NCBI GenBank assembly: GCA_903887415.1
Contig: CAISPO010000025.1
Span: 62,001-126,000, forward strand
Length of the DNA: 64,000 bases
Direction of reading: 5' to 3'
From: an uncultured Bacteroidota bacterium
GTDB lineage: Bacteria; Bacteroidota; Bacteroidia; Chitinophagales; Chitinophagaceae
A program made the translations under genes and the position numbers. Positions 24,594 to 33,163 of this stretch are shown here, piece by piece (positions within the stretch are counted from its first letter, which is position 1; each line of letters opens with the position of its first letter). Below the pieces are notes generated by a model. It ran no database searches, was not told the origin of the DNA, and was given only the letters and a program-made list of their open reading frames with translations.

Positions 24594-25565
24594 ATGAATA
24601 CATTCGGCACTAATTTTCGCATCAGTATTTTTGGTGAATCTCATGGTAAATGGGTGGGTGTTACTATTGATGGTTGCCCGGCAGGAATACCGCTGCAGGA
24701 GAGCGACCTGGTGCCAGACCTGGAGCGGCGGAAGGCTGGTGCTGCCGGGACAACGCCGCGCAAGGAAGATGACCTGCCCATATTTGTGAGCGGTGTATTC
24801 AATAACAAAACAACCGGCGCACCGCTAACTATTGTTTTTGAAAACAGCAATATCCGTTCTGCTGATTATGACGCTATAAAAAACACGCCCCGACCGGGTC
24901 ATGCCGACTTTGTGCTGCACAAAAAGTACAATGGCTTTAATGACCATCGTGGCGGTGGCCATTCATCCGGGCGGCTTACAGTGGCGCTGGTAGCTGCTGG
25001 TGTTGTGGCTAAAAAAATACTTGAGGGCATCACAATAGAAGCTGTGCTGGCTGAAGCCGGGGGCAACACGGATATCGAAGCGGCCATAAATAAGGCGATA
25101 GAGCAGCAGGATAGTATAGGCGGCATAGTAGCATGCACGGTAAAAGGTCTGCCTGTTGGGGTTGGTGAGCCATTCTTCGATTCACTTGAATCTGTTATCA
25201 GCCATGCTGTTTTTTCCATACCGGCAGTAAAGGGCATTGAGTTCGGCAGTGGGTTTGCTGCTGCGCGTATGCAGGGCAGCGTACATAATGATGCATTTAT
25301 TAATGAGGGCGGCGGTACCGCAACCAACAATGCAGGCGGTATAAACGGCGGCATCGGCAACGGGAATGATCTTTATTTCCGGGTGGCGGTAAAGCCGGCA
25401 AGCAGCACCCCCAAAGAGCAGCATACCTGGAACAATGCAACCGGAGCAATAGCGCCATTTACTGTAAAAGGCAGGCACGACCTGTGCATCGCGCTTCGGG
25501 TGCCAGTGGTGGTGGAGGCCGTTACAGCCATTGTGCTGGCGGATCTATGCAGCCAACGCGGATAA
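24594..25565 (+). CDS. aroC: chorismate synthase, short form
   Basis: A 323-residue chorismate synthase with the conserved FGESHGKWVGVTIDGCPAG start, RPGHADFVLHKKYN, DHRGGGHSSGRLT, and GGINGGIGNGNDLYFRVAVKP. It makes chorismate from EPSP with reduced FMN as cofactor. Usual length is about 350-360; the loop after VLAEAGG is shortened by roughly 30 residues, while all motif blocks are present, so it is probably active. Last of the three shikimate genes. Confidence 0.94.
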   Translation: MNTFGTNFRISIFGESHGKWVGVTIDGCPAGIPLQESDLVPDLERRKAGAAGTTPRKEDDLPIFVSGVFNNKTTGAPLTIVFENSNIRSADYDAIKNTPRPGHADFVLHKKYNGFNDHRGGGHSSGRLTVALVAAGVVAKKILEGITIEAVLAEAGGNTDIEAAINKAIEQQDSIGGIVACTVKGLPVGVGEPFFDSLESVISHAVFSIPAVKGIEFGSGFAAARMQGSVHNDAFINEGGGTATNNAGGINGGIGNGNDLYFRVAVKPASSTPKEQHTWNNATGAIAPFTVKGRHDLCIALRVPVVVEAVTAIVLADLCSQRG

Positions 25566-25734
25566 TATTCGGTGAAATTAGCTTTTTTCACCCCTTTCAA
25601 GCGTGCGCTCACCCCTGTAGGCCTGCATTTTAACCATTTTGACAGGAAATATTTTTTCAGGTTAAACTTCCATACTAACTTGCGGTCTATTATTTCACAA
25701 AAAACAAAAACGTTTTAAACTAAAAACAGAAATT

Positions 25735-26829
25735 ATGAAGAAATTATTTTTACTCTCTATCGGCACTGCATTAAGTTTCGGTGTCTTCGCGCAAGGTCTT
25801 ACTCCAGGGCATGCCGTTCCAGGTCATTCCCATGCGCAGCTCGAAAGCAAATCTGTCAATAGAACAACATCGACTTATGTTTATCATGATTCGCTGATTA
25901 TGTCTAATTTGACTGTTACTCCAGACACTCCCTATTCCTATGTCGCGAATACCGGCGCCGGCAGCGATAGCGGATATTTTAACGGAACGGGAATATACGG
26001 TTTTTCCGTTTTTGCAGAGCGTTATGATTTTCACAGTGCGGACAGCGCCGAAGAAGTTATTGGTGTATTTTCTTTGTGGGCCGGTACAGTGTCTTCGCCT
26101 AGTTCACACAATGTTGTATTTAAGGTATGGAATGTTGGCACTCCTGATGTTGTGCGTCCAACCTTTACTTATAACGGTTTTCCTGGTGCTGGAATTGATT
26201 CAGTAACTGCTTCTTATAATAGCCTGAACATAAGTGACACTGCCCTTACATTCAATGTGCAGTATTTTGCGACACCTACTACTTATCTCACAAATTCATT
26301 TTTTGTAGGATGTGAATTGAACTATAACTGGGCTGCTATGGGCGGCGACACAGTTTGTGTAGAAGCCACAGATTACAGGGCCAGCAGTACCTTTACCGTT
26401 GCGTCTGGTGATACAACAGTAAATGATGTTGCTGCTATTTATTTCCCTGGAGGTTCAAGCTGGATTGATGTTGGATACGATCTGCAAACGCCTTCCGATT
26501 TCTACTTGTTCCCTATAGTAATCAGCAGATTGCCAAGCGCAAGCATTAGTGGAGTTACCAGAAAAGATCTTACTTTCTTCGGCAATTATCCTAACCCAGC
26601 TGTAAACAGCACGAATATTAAATTCTCTTTGGCAGCGGCTACAGACGTAACGATCTATATTACAGATATGAGTGGCCGTACTATCAATACGATATCGCAA
26701 GCTGGCCTGGCCGCAGGTGAGCACACCGTTCCTGTATCTACCGAGAATATGCCAGCTGGTAACTACATTTACCTGGTTCGTACCGGAACAGGTAGCGGTA
26801 TTGCATCTAAGCTAACTGTTGCGAAATAA
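25735..26829 (+). CDS. T9SS type A sorting domain protein, paralogue 1
   Basis: A 364-residue secreted protein. A signal peptide (LFLLSIGTALSFGVFAQ) precedes a beta-rich body of unknown function with FAERYDFHSADSAEEVIGVF, TYNGFPGAGIDSV and LTNSFFVGCEL. The C-terminal ~80 residues (FGNYPNPAVNSTNIKFSL, ITDMSGRTI, MPAGNYIYLV) form a T9SS sorting domain. The next gene encodes a clear paralogue with the same blocks in the same order, so the two arose by tandem duplication. Function unknown. Confidence 0.87.
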   Translation: MKKLFLLSIGTALSFGVFAQGLTPGHAVPGHSHAQLESKSVNRTTSTYVYHDSLIMSNLTVTPDTPYSYVANTGAGSDSGYFNGTGIYGFSVFAERYDFHSADSAEEVIGVFSLWAGTVSSPSSHNVVFKVWNVGTPDVVRPTFTYNGFPGAGIDSVTASYNSLNISDTALTFNVQYFATPTTYLTNSFFVGCELNYNWAAMGGDTVCVEATDYRASSTFTVASGDTTVNDVAAIYFPGGSSWIDVGYDLQTPSDFYLFPIVISRLPSASISGVTRKDLTFFGNYPNPAVNSTNIKFSLAAATDVTIYITDMSGRTINTISQAGLAAGEHTVPVSTENMPAGNYIYLVRTGTGSGIASKLTVAK

Positions 26830-26854
26830 TAGCCTGATTTAATTTAATAAATAC

Positions 26855-26885
26855 ACATCCCTGGCCCACACAAGGCCGGGGATGT
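26855..26885 (+). terminator. hairpin between T9SS paralogues
   Basis: A 12-bp stem (ACATCCCTGGCC / GGCCGGGGATGT, one T-G pair) with a 7-nt loop. No T tract follows, so it may attenuate or stabilise transcript ends and is not a classical terminator. Confidence 0.5.
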
Positions 26886-26980
26886 TCGTTAAATGAAGGG
26901 GTTTAACGCAGTTTTATGAATAAAACCCCTGTTCAGTAGAGCAGGAAGCGTAATTTTAACCCAAATTGGAAGAAACAGGA

Positions 26981-28129
26981 ATGAGAAAATTATTTATACT
27001 CGCAATAGCTTTGTCAATAAATGTTGCTGCTTTGGCACAAAGAACTGTTCATAGCCCGGCAACGGTTATCCGCAGTGTTGATGGTATCAGTTTTGGCCTG
27101 ACCAAGGCGAATGCAAACGAGCGCACGACAGCGGCGGGCGATACGGTAGCGCTGACAAATATACCGGCTGCGGATACGCCGTTGGTGATGTATGCGATAC
27201 CCGGTGGTGGTTATCTTACGGGAACCGATAGTTTCGGAGATCAGGGCTTTGCAGAGCGCTATGATATTAATGTGGCTGCAGATGACAGCTCGCTGGTAAT
27301 AATAGGTGTAGTGGCCGAGTTTCATGGTGTTGTAAATCCTTTGTCCGCACGTACTGTGTCGTTTAACGCTTGGTCTGTTGGTGTACCTTCCGCTATTTCG
27401 GCTACTTATGGGTACAGCGGTTTTCCGGGTACCTCACTTGACAGTGTAGTGGTACCGTTTACGCAGCTTGGCATTGGCGCCGCTGCCGATACGATCAAGG
27501 CGTATCTTTTCCCAGTGGCTACAGGTACCATCCAGAATTCTTTCTTTGTAGGCTATACCATGATCTACAGTGCCACCGCGCTTGCCGGTGATACCATAGG
27601 CCTGGCCTGCTCGGCCAACGGGGACAGAACAAGCAGTTTATACAGTATTGCTACTTATGTTGATTCGGTTTTTGACACAGTTACCTCAGCTTATGTTGCT
27701 GATACTGTTTATGATACCACTATCAATGTTCAAAATGCTACTCAATGGTCGGACGGGGCATGGCACGACAACTATACCGACAACGACTCCTTGAAAAATG
27801 ACCTGGCTATATACCCGATAGTGGTGATAGGCGGCCCTACCGGAATAAAAGGGATCACGAAAAATAACTTTACGTTCTTTGGCTGTTTTCCTGACCCTGC
27901 TGTAAACAGCACAAATATCAGCTTCTCCTTGCTGAAAAATGCGGATGTTACTATTCAATTGGCAGATATGGCCGGGCATTGTATCCGAACGATGAAAGAG
28001 ACTGGCCTTGCTACCGGGGAGCATATTATGCCTGTCAGCACTTCAGAATTAGCATCAGGCAACTATTTATGCATCATCCGCACATCAGGCGGAGATGGCA
28101 TTGCGACTAAAATAACTGTAGTCAAATAA
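26981..28129 (+). CDS. T9SS type A sorting domain protein, paralogue 2
   Basis: A 382-residue paralogue of the preceding gene product. The signal peptide is LFILAIALSINVAALAQ. Shared blocks include FAERYDINVAADDSSLVIIG, YGYSGFPGTSLDSVVVPF, IQNSFFVGYTM and a C-terminal sorting domain (FGCFPDPAVNSTNISFSL, LADMAGHCI, LASGNYLCII). Compared with paralogue 1 it has an insertion rich in Asp/Thr/Val (YVDSVFDTVTSAYVADT…). The ATG at 26981 is used; an earlier TTG is in frame at 26966. A long hairpin follows the stop. Confidence 0.87.
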   Translation: MRKLFILAIALSINVAALAQRTVHSPATVIRSVDGISFGLTKANANERTTAAGDTVALTNIPAADTPLVMYAIPGGGYLTGTDSFGDQGFAERYDINVAADDSSLVIIGVVAEFHGVVNPLSARTVSFNAWSVGVPSAISATYGYSGFPGTSLDSVVVPFTQLGIGAAADTIKAYLFPVATGTIQNSFFVGYTMIYSATALAGDTIGLACSANGDRTSSLYSIATYVDSVFDTVTSAYVADTVYDTTINVQNATQWSDGAWHDNYTDNDSLKNDLAIYPIVVIGGPTGIKGITKNNFTFFGCFPDPAVNSTNISFSLLKNADVTIQLADMAGHCIRTMKETGLATGEHIMPVSTSELASGNYLCIIRTSGGDGIATKITVVK

Positions 28130-28147
28130 CACGGAGAGTCCCAAAAT

Positions 28148-28194
28148 AAAAATCCAAATTCCAAGGCGCAACGAGTTTTGGAATTTGGATTTTT
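28148..28194. terminator. 17-bp perfect hairpin, bidirectional terminator
   Basis: A perfect 17-bp stem (AAAAATCCAAATTCCAA and its complement) with a 13-nt loop lies between convergent genes. A and T runs flank it so that it can act in both directions. The sequence also resembles a dispersed repeat element. Confidence 0.7.
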
Positions 28195-28260
28195 GTTTAA
28201 TAGTTCGAGCCGGAGGGTGGAATTCTATTTGTGGAAGCTCTGGCGCGGCAAGTTTGAAGA

Positions 28261-28755
28261 TTATTTTTTAGAATTCTTAATGGTCGTGCAGGCCTTCGAT
28301 ATTTTCTTGCCGTCTATCAGCCTGTTGATATCTTCTGCCGGATGTTTGAAGGCGCTCTTTTTACCGCAATCGCAAAGCATTACCACTGGGTCTTTATCCT
28401 TGATCATCGATAATAGTTCGTCAGCAGACGGCGCGGAAGGAAGTGCGGCGTACTTTTCCCAGGTCATGTTCAGGAAGGCAGTGTTTGCGTTTATGCCTCT
28501 GTTATCGAGCAGGTACCCTTTATGGAGCGGTGTTGGCAGCAACCTGTTGCCAGCAGCCTTTACATCATGGGGATCGGGATAGCTTACTATTTTGGACTTA
28601 TCGTCTGACAGCACAATAGGAACCAGGTTTTTGTAATCACCCCTGGTTTTGTAAACGAGCAGGTGTGGGACTAACGCGCGCATGTGTTGTGCTGTGGCGG
28701 CATGTGCGGCGCAGCAACTTATGACAGCTGTGCAAAGTAGTGTTTTAGCGTTCAT
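28261..28755 (-). CDS. hypothetical secreted protein
   Basis: A 164-residue protein beginning with a signal peptide (residues 1-23, CCAAHAATAQ). The mature part contains VPIVLSDDKSKIVSYPDPHDV, LHKGYLLDNRGINANTAFLN, MIKDKDPVVMLCDCGKK and a basic C terminus. I do not recognise a domain, though the block about converting a dose or state (YPDPxD, LDxRGIxxNTAFL) looks like a conserved unknown family of Bacteroidota. ATG 28755 is chosen because it gives the signal peptide; an upstream in-frame ATG exists at 28818. Confidence 0.65.
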   Translation of the reverse strand: MNAKTLLCTAVISCCAAHAATAQHMRALVPHLLVYKTRGDYKNLVPIVLSDDKSKIVSYPDPHDVKAAGNRLLPTPLHKGYLLDNRGINANTAFLNMTWEKYAALPSAPSADELLSMIKDKDPVVMLCDCGKKSAFKHPAEDINRLIDGKKISKACTTIKNSKK

Positions 28756-28837
28756 CGATGTTTTGTTTTTTGTGCTGGTTAATTTGTACGAAACGTTATT
28801 GAAATTATTTATCAGCATACATAGAGGGCCGGTATCG

Positions 28838-28867
28838 CGTAGAGACGCAATGCATTGCGCCTCTACG
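28838..28867. repeat. palindromic intergenic repeat
   Basis: Fifteen-base arms with one mismatch: CGTAGAGACGCAATG facing CATTGCGCCTCTACG. This sequence type (GTAGAGACGCAATGCATTGC) is known to me as a dispersed palindromic repeat of Bacteroidota and cyanobacteria. Only one copy is present here. Confidence 0.6.
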
Positions 28868-28914
28868 AAATCAGGTATATATTATAAAACCTTTTTGTCC
28901 TGGCAGGTACTAAA

Positions 28915-28947
28915 GCAAACAACATTCCATAAGGGAATGTTGTTTGC
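28915..28947 (-). terminator. terminator of the C10 protease gene
   Basis: A perfect 14-bp stem (GCAAACAACATTCC and complement) with a 5-nt loop, 22 bp after the protease stop. Only a short T run follows on the minus strand. Confidence 0.65.
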
Positions 28948-28969
28948 AAATTATTCCGTTACCGGGCAA

Positions 28970-31603
28970 TTATTTACCTACAGTGATCTTTTTATTTATG
29001 GTGCCGCCATCTGTAGTTACCTGTATAAAATATGTTCCCGGAGCCAATGTGTTTACCGGTATGGTAAATACTGACTGATTGCTCATGTCTGATGAAACGA
29101 CTTTCCTGCCTTGTACATCAGTAACAGTAACTTCCGAGCCTTTGCAGTTTGTCCCGCTAAGGTCGATAGTAACATAATCTGATGCGGGGTTAGGATAGAT
29201 CTTCGCGACAGACAGATTTACTTCAGGCAAATTAGTGGTTGAAGGAGCAGTACGGGTTATGTTCGATACCGACAGCAAATATGTTCCGGTATATCCTGCA
29301 AATTTAGGTGAACAGTGGAAAATAACCGTGCCGCCTGTATAGCCTGTGAAATTTATTGTTCCTGGCATCACGTCGTCGTATTCTGCAGACCACGTAGTGC
29401 CACCATCAGTGGAATAAGACCATATCGCATCGACTGTATATGGTGCGCCGGGGTTCAGATCATCAGATACCTTGGCTGTGATCGCATAGTTGTATCCCGA
29501 AGCAAGTGTTACTTTATAATAGTCCTGGTCGGTAGCTATGTGGAAGTTGGAACCCGGTGTGCCTGTGCTGGCGGTACTGCCTGACCAGGAGAGCGTAGAA
29601 GTAAGATCGTACGCTGTTGCTGCTGTGTTGTTCACCTCATATACATCCGGTGACAGCGGTGGTGCGACAACTGTTACATTTTGTGGGTTCTCATCGAAAT
29701 CCGATCCTGCAATGTACCATGAGCCGTAATATTTGAACCAAAGTACCATCAGGTAAGTGCCGGGCGCTGCCGTGACACTGGATGTGCTGAAATTAAGTGT
29801 ACCCGAAGTAGCTAAATAATCTACGGTTGTAACGCCCAAAAACTGTATGTCACTATTATAACTTCCGTCCAGGTTGTAAAGGCCGAGGTATAATGAATCA
29901 CTCCAAGAAGCATAGGTAGCATCGTTGTCATATACCATCAGGGATACAGAAGCCGCCGATCCCTGCACCATTGGGTTTGGCACCGGGGTCATAGCGCTGT
30001 ACAGCTCTATTGGGTTATTGTTATATACGGTTATTGTAGTGGAATTAGTGTACCCGTAAGTAGTGTTGTCGCCAATTGATTTCCATACGCCACCGGTAGT
30101 ACGGTAATACATACCAAGTGTATATGTTCCCGGTATCATGCTTACCTCGCCGTTGGAATGGAAAAGGTAATCTGGTGAAATATAGGTGAGCGGTGCCATA
30201 GTAACGCCGGTAACAGAATCTGCAACACATATGAATGCACCAGTGGTAGCATCAAATGCCAGCAAACCGAAATCACCAGTAAAAGTATTAACACTGGAAT
30301 AATTGGCAATACTTGTTATTATATTGAAGGTATCGGTATAAAAAATAGAGGTTGCTGAGAGACTTAAATAATCATACAGCTCAAGTGTATCAGCGCTGCC
30401 GCCACCGCCTGTTCCACCGCCCGGAGGCTGGATGCCGAATATTGCGGTCTGGTCGCTGTTAAAGCCGCCTGCACCGCCGCCTGTGCCCAGTGAAGGAGGA
30501 TTTAAAGCATCAATAGCATAGTATCCGTCTGGGCCTGAACCGCTCCATCCCCAGTTTACGTGCATATTATCAGAAGCATCATAGCCATCAAAAACAAAGC
30601 AATGCCCGCCAGCTGTTCCTTCACCGGCATATATCACCGGCCTGCCTGCATTCAGGTCTGCCTCGAGCATACTGATCCAGGTGGGGTCATCATAAGACGA
30701 GCGCGATTCGCCATGCAGCGCAGGGTCATAATTGAAGAAATTTTTCAGCGAATATTCTGCGCAGTATGGAGCGGTACCTGTTGCAGAAGAAATTACATAA
30801 GCGCCGCTTTCATCCGGCCCATAGTCCATATTCATACTTATTCCCACATCAGACATCAGCGTAGCCACGCTGGGGTCAGTGGAAACAACACTATTAGGCA
30901 TTGCGGCCCAGTTATAAGTAGTTGTGCCAAAATTTGCGGATAACGTGCCGTATGAAGATGTAGCATAAGAGTGGGTGCCCGAGCCAGTAGTTGGGTAGCT
31001 CCAGAATTTCATAACCTGTGAGGTAGCAGTAGCAACACAGCCTGTGGGGCAGCGGCCGCCATAGCCAAATGGGGCGCCCGCATCAACAGGGCAGTAGTCG
31101 TTATAATACTGCGACTGGTCCCATGTGGTGCTGAGGAGGGGTGATACCGTTGTGGTCTTTGCACCGGAATGGCGGGTTGTCCTGTTGTTTATGAGATCGT
31201 CCCAGCTTGCAGCTATATCAGCAGAAGCCGCAACGTGGTTGCTGATCACGTAATTTATTTGCTTATTGTAGTCTTCGAAAAAACTGGTAACGATCCTTGG
31301 AATTTTATCGCCATGAAAAGTACGCTCCAGGGAGTAGCCGATCACCGGCTTAACGGCGTCTTCTGCACAGACAATCACAAAACAATGTGCGCCGCTGAAT
31401 ACATAAAAGTAAGGGGTTGTGCCGCCTGATGTGTAGGCAAGGCTCAGGTCATCCGCGCTGGCCAGCGAGGGTGCGCCGCCATGCTGGGCCAGGTAGTTGT
31501 AGCCTACTGCTTTTGCCTTGCTTACGGAAACGGCCTTTCCGAAAGAAAAGGTGGATGAGGCTAATAACAACAATAAGAGCCCCAGAAGGTTTATTTTTTT
31601 CAT
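28970..31603 (-). CDS. C10 family peptidase (streptopain-like) with T9SS sorting domain
   Basis: An 877-residue secreted cysteine protease. A signal peptide (1-22) and propeptide (about 23-150, Spi-like inhibitory fold) precede the papain-like domain with catalytic Cys189 in GRCPTGCVATATSQVM and His334 in AGGHCFVFDGY, followed by HVNWGWSG with the conserved Asn and Trp. After residue ~400 come several beta-sandwich modules, one resembling a pre-peptidase C-terminal domain (DVYEVNNTAATAYDLTSTL), and a T9SS sorting domain at the end (KIYPNPASDYVTIDL). Relatives include SpeB and Prevotella interpain. It is probably a surface or secreted protease for degrading external protein. Confidence 0.93.
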   Translation of the reverse strand: MKKINLLGLLLLLLASSTFSFGKAVSVSKAKAVGYNYLAQHGGAPSLASADDLSLAYTSGGTTPYFYVFSGAHCFVIVCAEDAVKPVIGYSLERTFHGDKIPRIVTSFFEDYNKQINYVISNHVAASADIAASWDDLINNRTTRHSGAKTTTVSPLLSTTWDQSQYYNDYCPVDAGAPFGYGGRCPTGCVATATSQVMKFWSYPTTGSGTHSYATSSYGTLSANFGTTTYNWAAMPNSVVSTDPSVATLMSDVGISMNMDYGPDESGAYVISSATGTAPYCAEYSLKNFFNYDPALHGESRSSYDDPTWISMLEADLNAGRPVIYAGEGTAGGHCFVFDGYDASDNMHVNWGWSGSGPDGYYAIDALNPPSLGTGGGAGGFNSDQTAIFGIQPPGGGTGGGGSADTLELYDYLSLSATSIFYTDTFNIITSIANYSSVNTFTGDFGLLAFDATTGAFICVADSVTGVTMAPLTYISPDYLFHSNGEVSMIPGTYTLGMYYRTTGGVWKSIGDNTTYGYTNSTTITVYNNNPIELYSAMTPVPNPMVQGSAASVSLMVYDNDATYASWSDSLYLGLYNLDGSYNSDIQFLGVTTVDYLATSGTLNFSTSSVTAAPGTYLMVLWFKYYGSWYIAGSDFDENPQNVTVVAPPLSPDVYEVNNTAATAYDLTSTLSWSGSTASTGTPGSNFHIATDQDYYKVTLASGYNYAITAKVSDDLNPGAPYTVDAIWSYSTDGGTTWSAEYDDVMPGTINFTGYTGGTVIFHCSPKFAGYTGTYLLSVSNITRTAPSTTNLPEVNLSVAKIYPNPASDYVTIDLSGTNCKGSEVTVTDVQGRKVVSSDMSNQSVFTIPVNTLAPGTYFIQVTTDGGTINKKITVGK

Positions 31604-31694
31604 AAAAATGGTTGGTTTGGAACAAATGTAGCCAAATGTTTAATAATATAAATATAATCCCCCGGATTATTTTTTAAGTGTGGTTATCGGCTGT

Positions 31695-32030
31695 TTATCT
31701 GTGCAGTTTTTCGTTATCCTTGTGCCTGTTCGCATCTCGGATATTCTTTTTCTCAAAATTCTTTTGGAGTGCATCGGTAAGGTCCACGCCGGTCTGATTG
31801 GCAAGGCACATCAGCACCCACAGCACATCCGCCATCTCGTCGGCCATGTCTTTTTGTTTGTCGCTTTCCTTGAATGACTGTTCGCCGTACTTCCTTACCA
31901 TGATTCGGGAGAGCTCACCCACTTCTTCCATCAGTATGCCCAGGTTAGTGAGTTCGCTAAAATAGCGGACACCTACAGTGGTTATCCATGTATCCACCTG
32001 CTGCTGTGCCTGCCTTACTGTTATGTCCAT
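31695..32030 (-). CDS. MazG-like nucleotide pyrophosphohydrolase
   Basis: A 111-residue all-alpha NTP pyrophosphohydrolase. The metal-binding pattern is visible as EEVGEL in the first helix and DEMADVLWVLM later. It probably cleaves nucleoside triphosphates to monophosphates to clean the nucleotide pool. Single-domain, as is usual in Bacteroidota. Divergent from the moxR-type gene with a 131-bp region holding two imperfect direct repeats. Confidence 0.86.
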   Translation of the reverse strand: MDITVRQAQQQVDTWITTVGVRYFSELTNLGILMEEVGELSRIMVRKYGEQSFKESDKQKDMADEMADVLWVLMCLANQTGVDLTDALQKNFEKKNIRDANRHKDNEKLHR

Positions 32031-32035
32031 AGTCG

Positions 32036-32127
32036 ATAAGAATTTGTACTATACAAAATAACAGAACATGCTTGTTATGTCTGTACCTAAAAATAAGAAT
32101 TTGTTACTTTACACAAAATAATAGAAC
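32036..32127. repeat. pair of ~32-35 bp imperfect direct repeats in mazG/moxR intergenic region
   Basis: ATAAGAATTTGTACTATACA…CAGAAC (32036-32067) recurs as ATAAGAATTTGTTACTTTAC…TAGAAC (32093-32127), 57 bp apart. The core ATAAGAATTTGTA also appears upstream of the peptide transporter start (60607-60619), in each case just before the start codon on the minus strand. It could be a promoter or leader duplication. Confidence 0.5.
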
Positions 32128-32161
32128 TTCCCCATTTTATTAGCACAAAGGATAAAAATAC

Positions 32162-33127
32162 ATGCATTCATACGGAACGGATATAGAAGCGGCAGACGCG
32201 CTCAAAGTGCAGGCGGCTGCCATACGCAAAGCAATAGGTAAGGTGATAGTGGGCCAGGAAGACGTGGTGGAAAAGCTGATAATAGCTATACTGTGCAACG
32301 GCCACAGCCTGCTGGTGGGTGTGCCGGGCCTGGCAAAGACCCTGCTTGTAAAAACGATCTCAGATGTGCTGGACCTCTCATTCAAGCGCATACAGTTTAC
32401 CCCCGACCTCATGCCCAGTGATATTGTGGGTGCGGAGATACTCAATGAGGAGCGGCATTTCCAGTTCATCAAAGGCCCTATTTTTGCCAATATCATACTT
32501 GCGGATGAGATAAACCGTACCCCGCCGAAAACACAGGCTGCCCTGCTGGAAGCCATGCAGGAACGTAATGTGACTGCCGGCGGCACGCTATACAAACTGC
32601 CCGCGCCGTTCTTTGTACTGGCTACCCAGAACCCGATAGAGCAGGAGGGCACCTACCCGCTGCCGGAAGCGCAACTGGACCGTTTTATGTTCCAGGTAAC
32701 GCTGGACTACCCGAGCTTTGCCGAGGAAGTGCGGATAGTACGCAATACTACAGGCGCAATGGTAGAAGAACTGACCAAGGTAATGACCGGCGAAGATATT
32801 CTGTACTTCCAGGGCCTCGTGCGTCGTGTGCCCGTGCCCGATAATGTGCTGGAGTATGCGGTAGGCCTTGTGCAGAAAACCCGCCCCGGCTCGAATAATG
32901 TGAGCCCGGTTGCCACGCAGTATATAGCTTACGGTGCAGGCCCCCGCGCATCGCAATACCTGGTGCTGGGCGCCAAATGCCATGCCCTGCTGAATGGCAA
33001 ATATTCGCCGGATATAGAAGATGTGCGCGCGATGGCTATGCCGGTGCTGCGCCATCGTGTGCTGCGGAACTATAAAGCCGAGGCCGAAGGTATAACACAG
33101 GAGTCGCTCATTAAGCAGTTGCAGTAG
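32162..33127 (+). CDS. MoxR family AAA+ ATPase
   Basis: A 321-residue AAA+ protein: Walker A GVPGLAKT (residues about 57-64), Walker B ILADEINRT, sensor 1 LATQNPIEQ, and arginine-finger region LPEAQLDRFMF. MoxR proteins work as chaperones with vWA-domain partners, commonly next to DUF58 and BatA/B genes. No such partner is in the neighbourhood; the next gene is an acyltransferase. The C terminus (LIKQLQ) ends as usual. Confidence 0.92.
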   Translation: MHSYGTDIEAADALKVQAAAIRKAIGKVIVGQEDVVEKLIIAILCNGHSLLVGVPGLAKTLLVKTISDVLDLSFKRIQFTPDLMPSDIVGAEILNEERHFQFIKGPIFANIILADEINRTPPKTQAALLEAMQERNVTAGGTLYKLPAPFFVLATQNPIEQEGTYPLPEAQLDRFMFQVTLDYPSFAEEVRIVRNTTGAMVEELTKVMTGEDILYFQGLVRRVPVPDNVLEYAVGLVQKTRPGSNNVSPVATQYIAYGAGPRASQYLVLGAKCHALLNGKYSPDIEDVRAMAMPVLRHRVLRNYKAEAEGITQESLIKQLQ

Positions 33128-33163
33128 GAGCGGCGAGCCCCACTTTGTATAAAGAAAGTTAGC

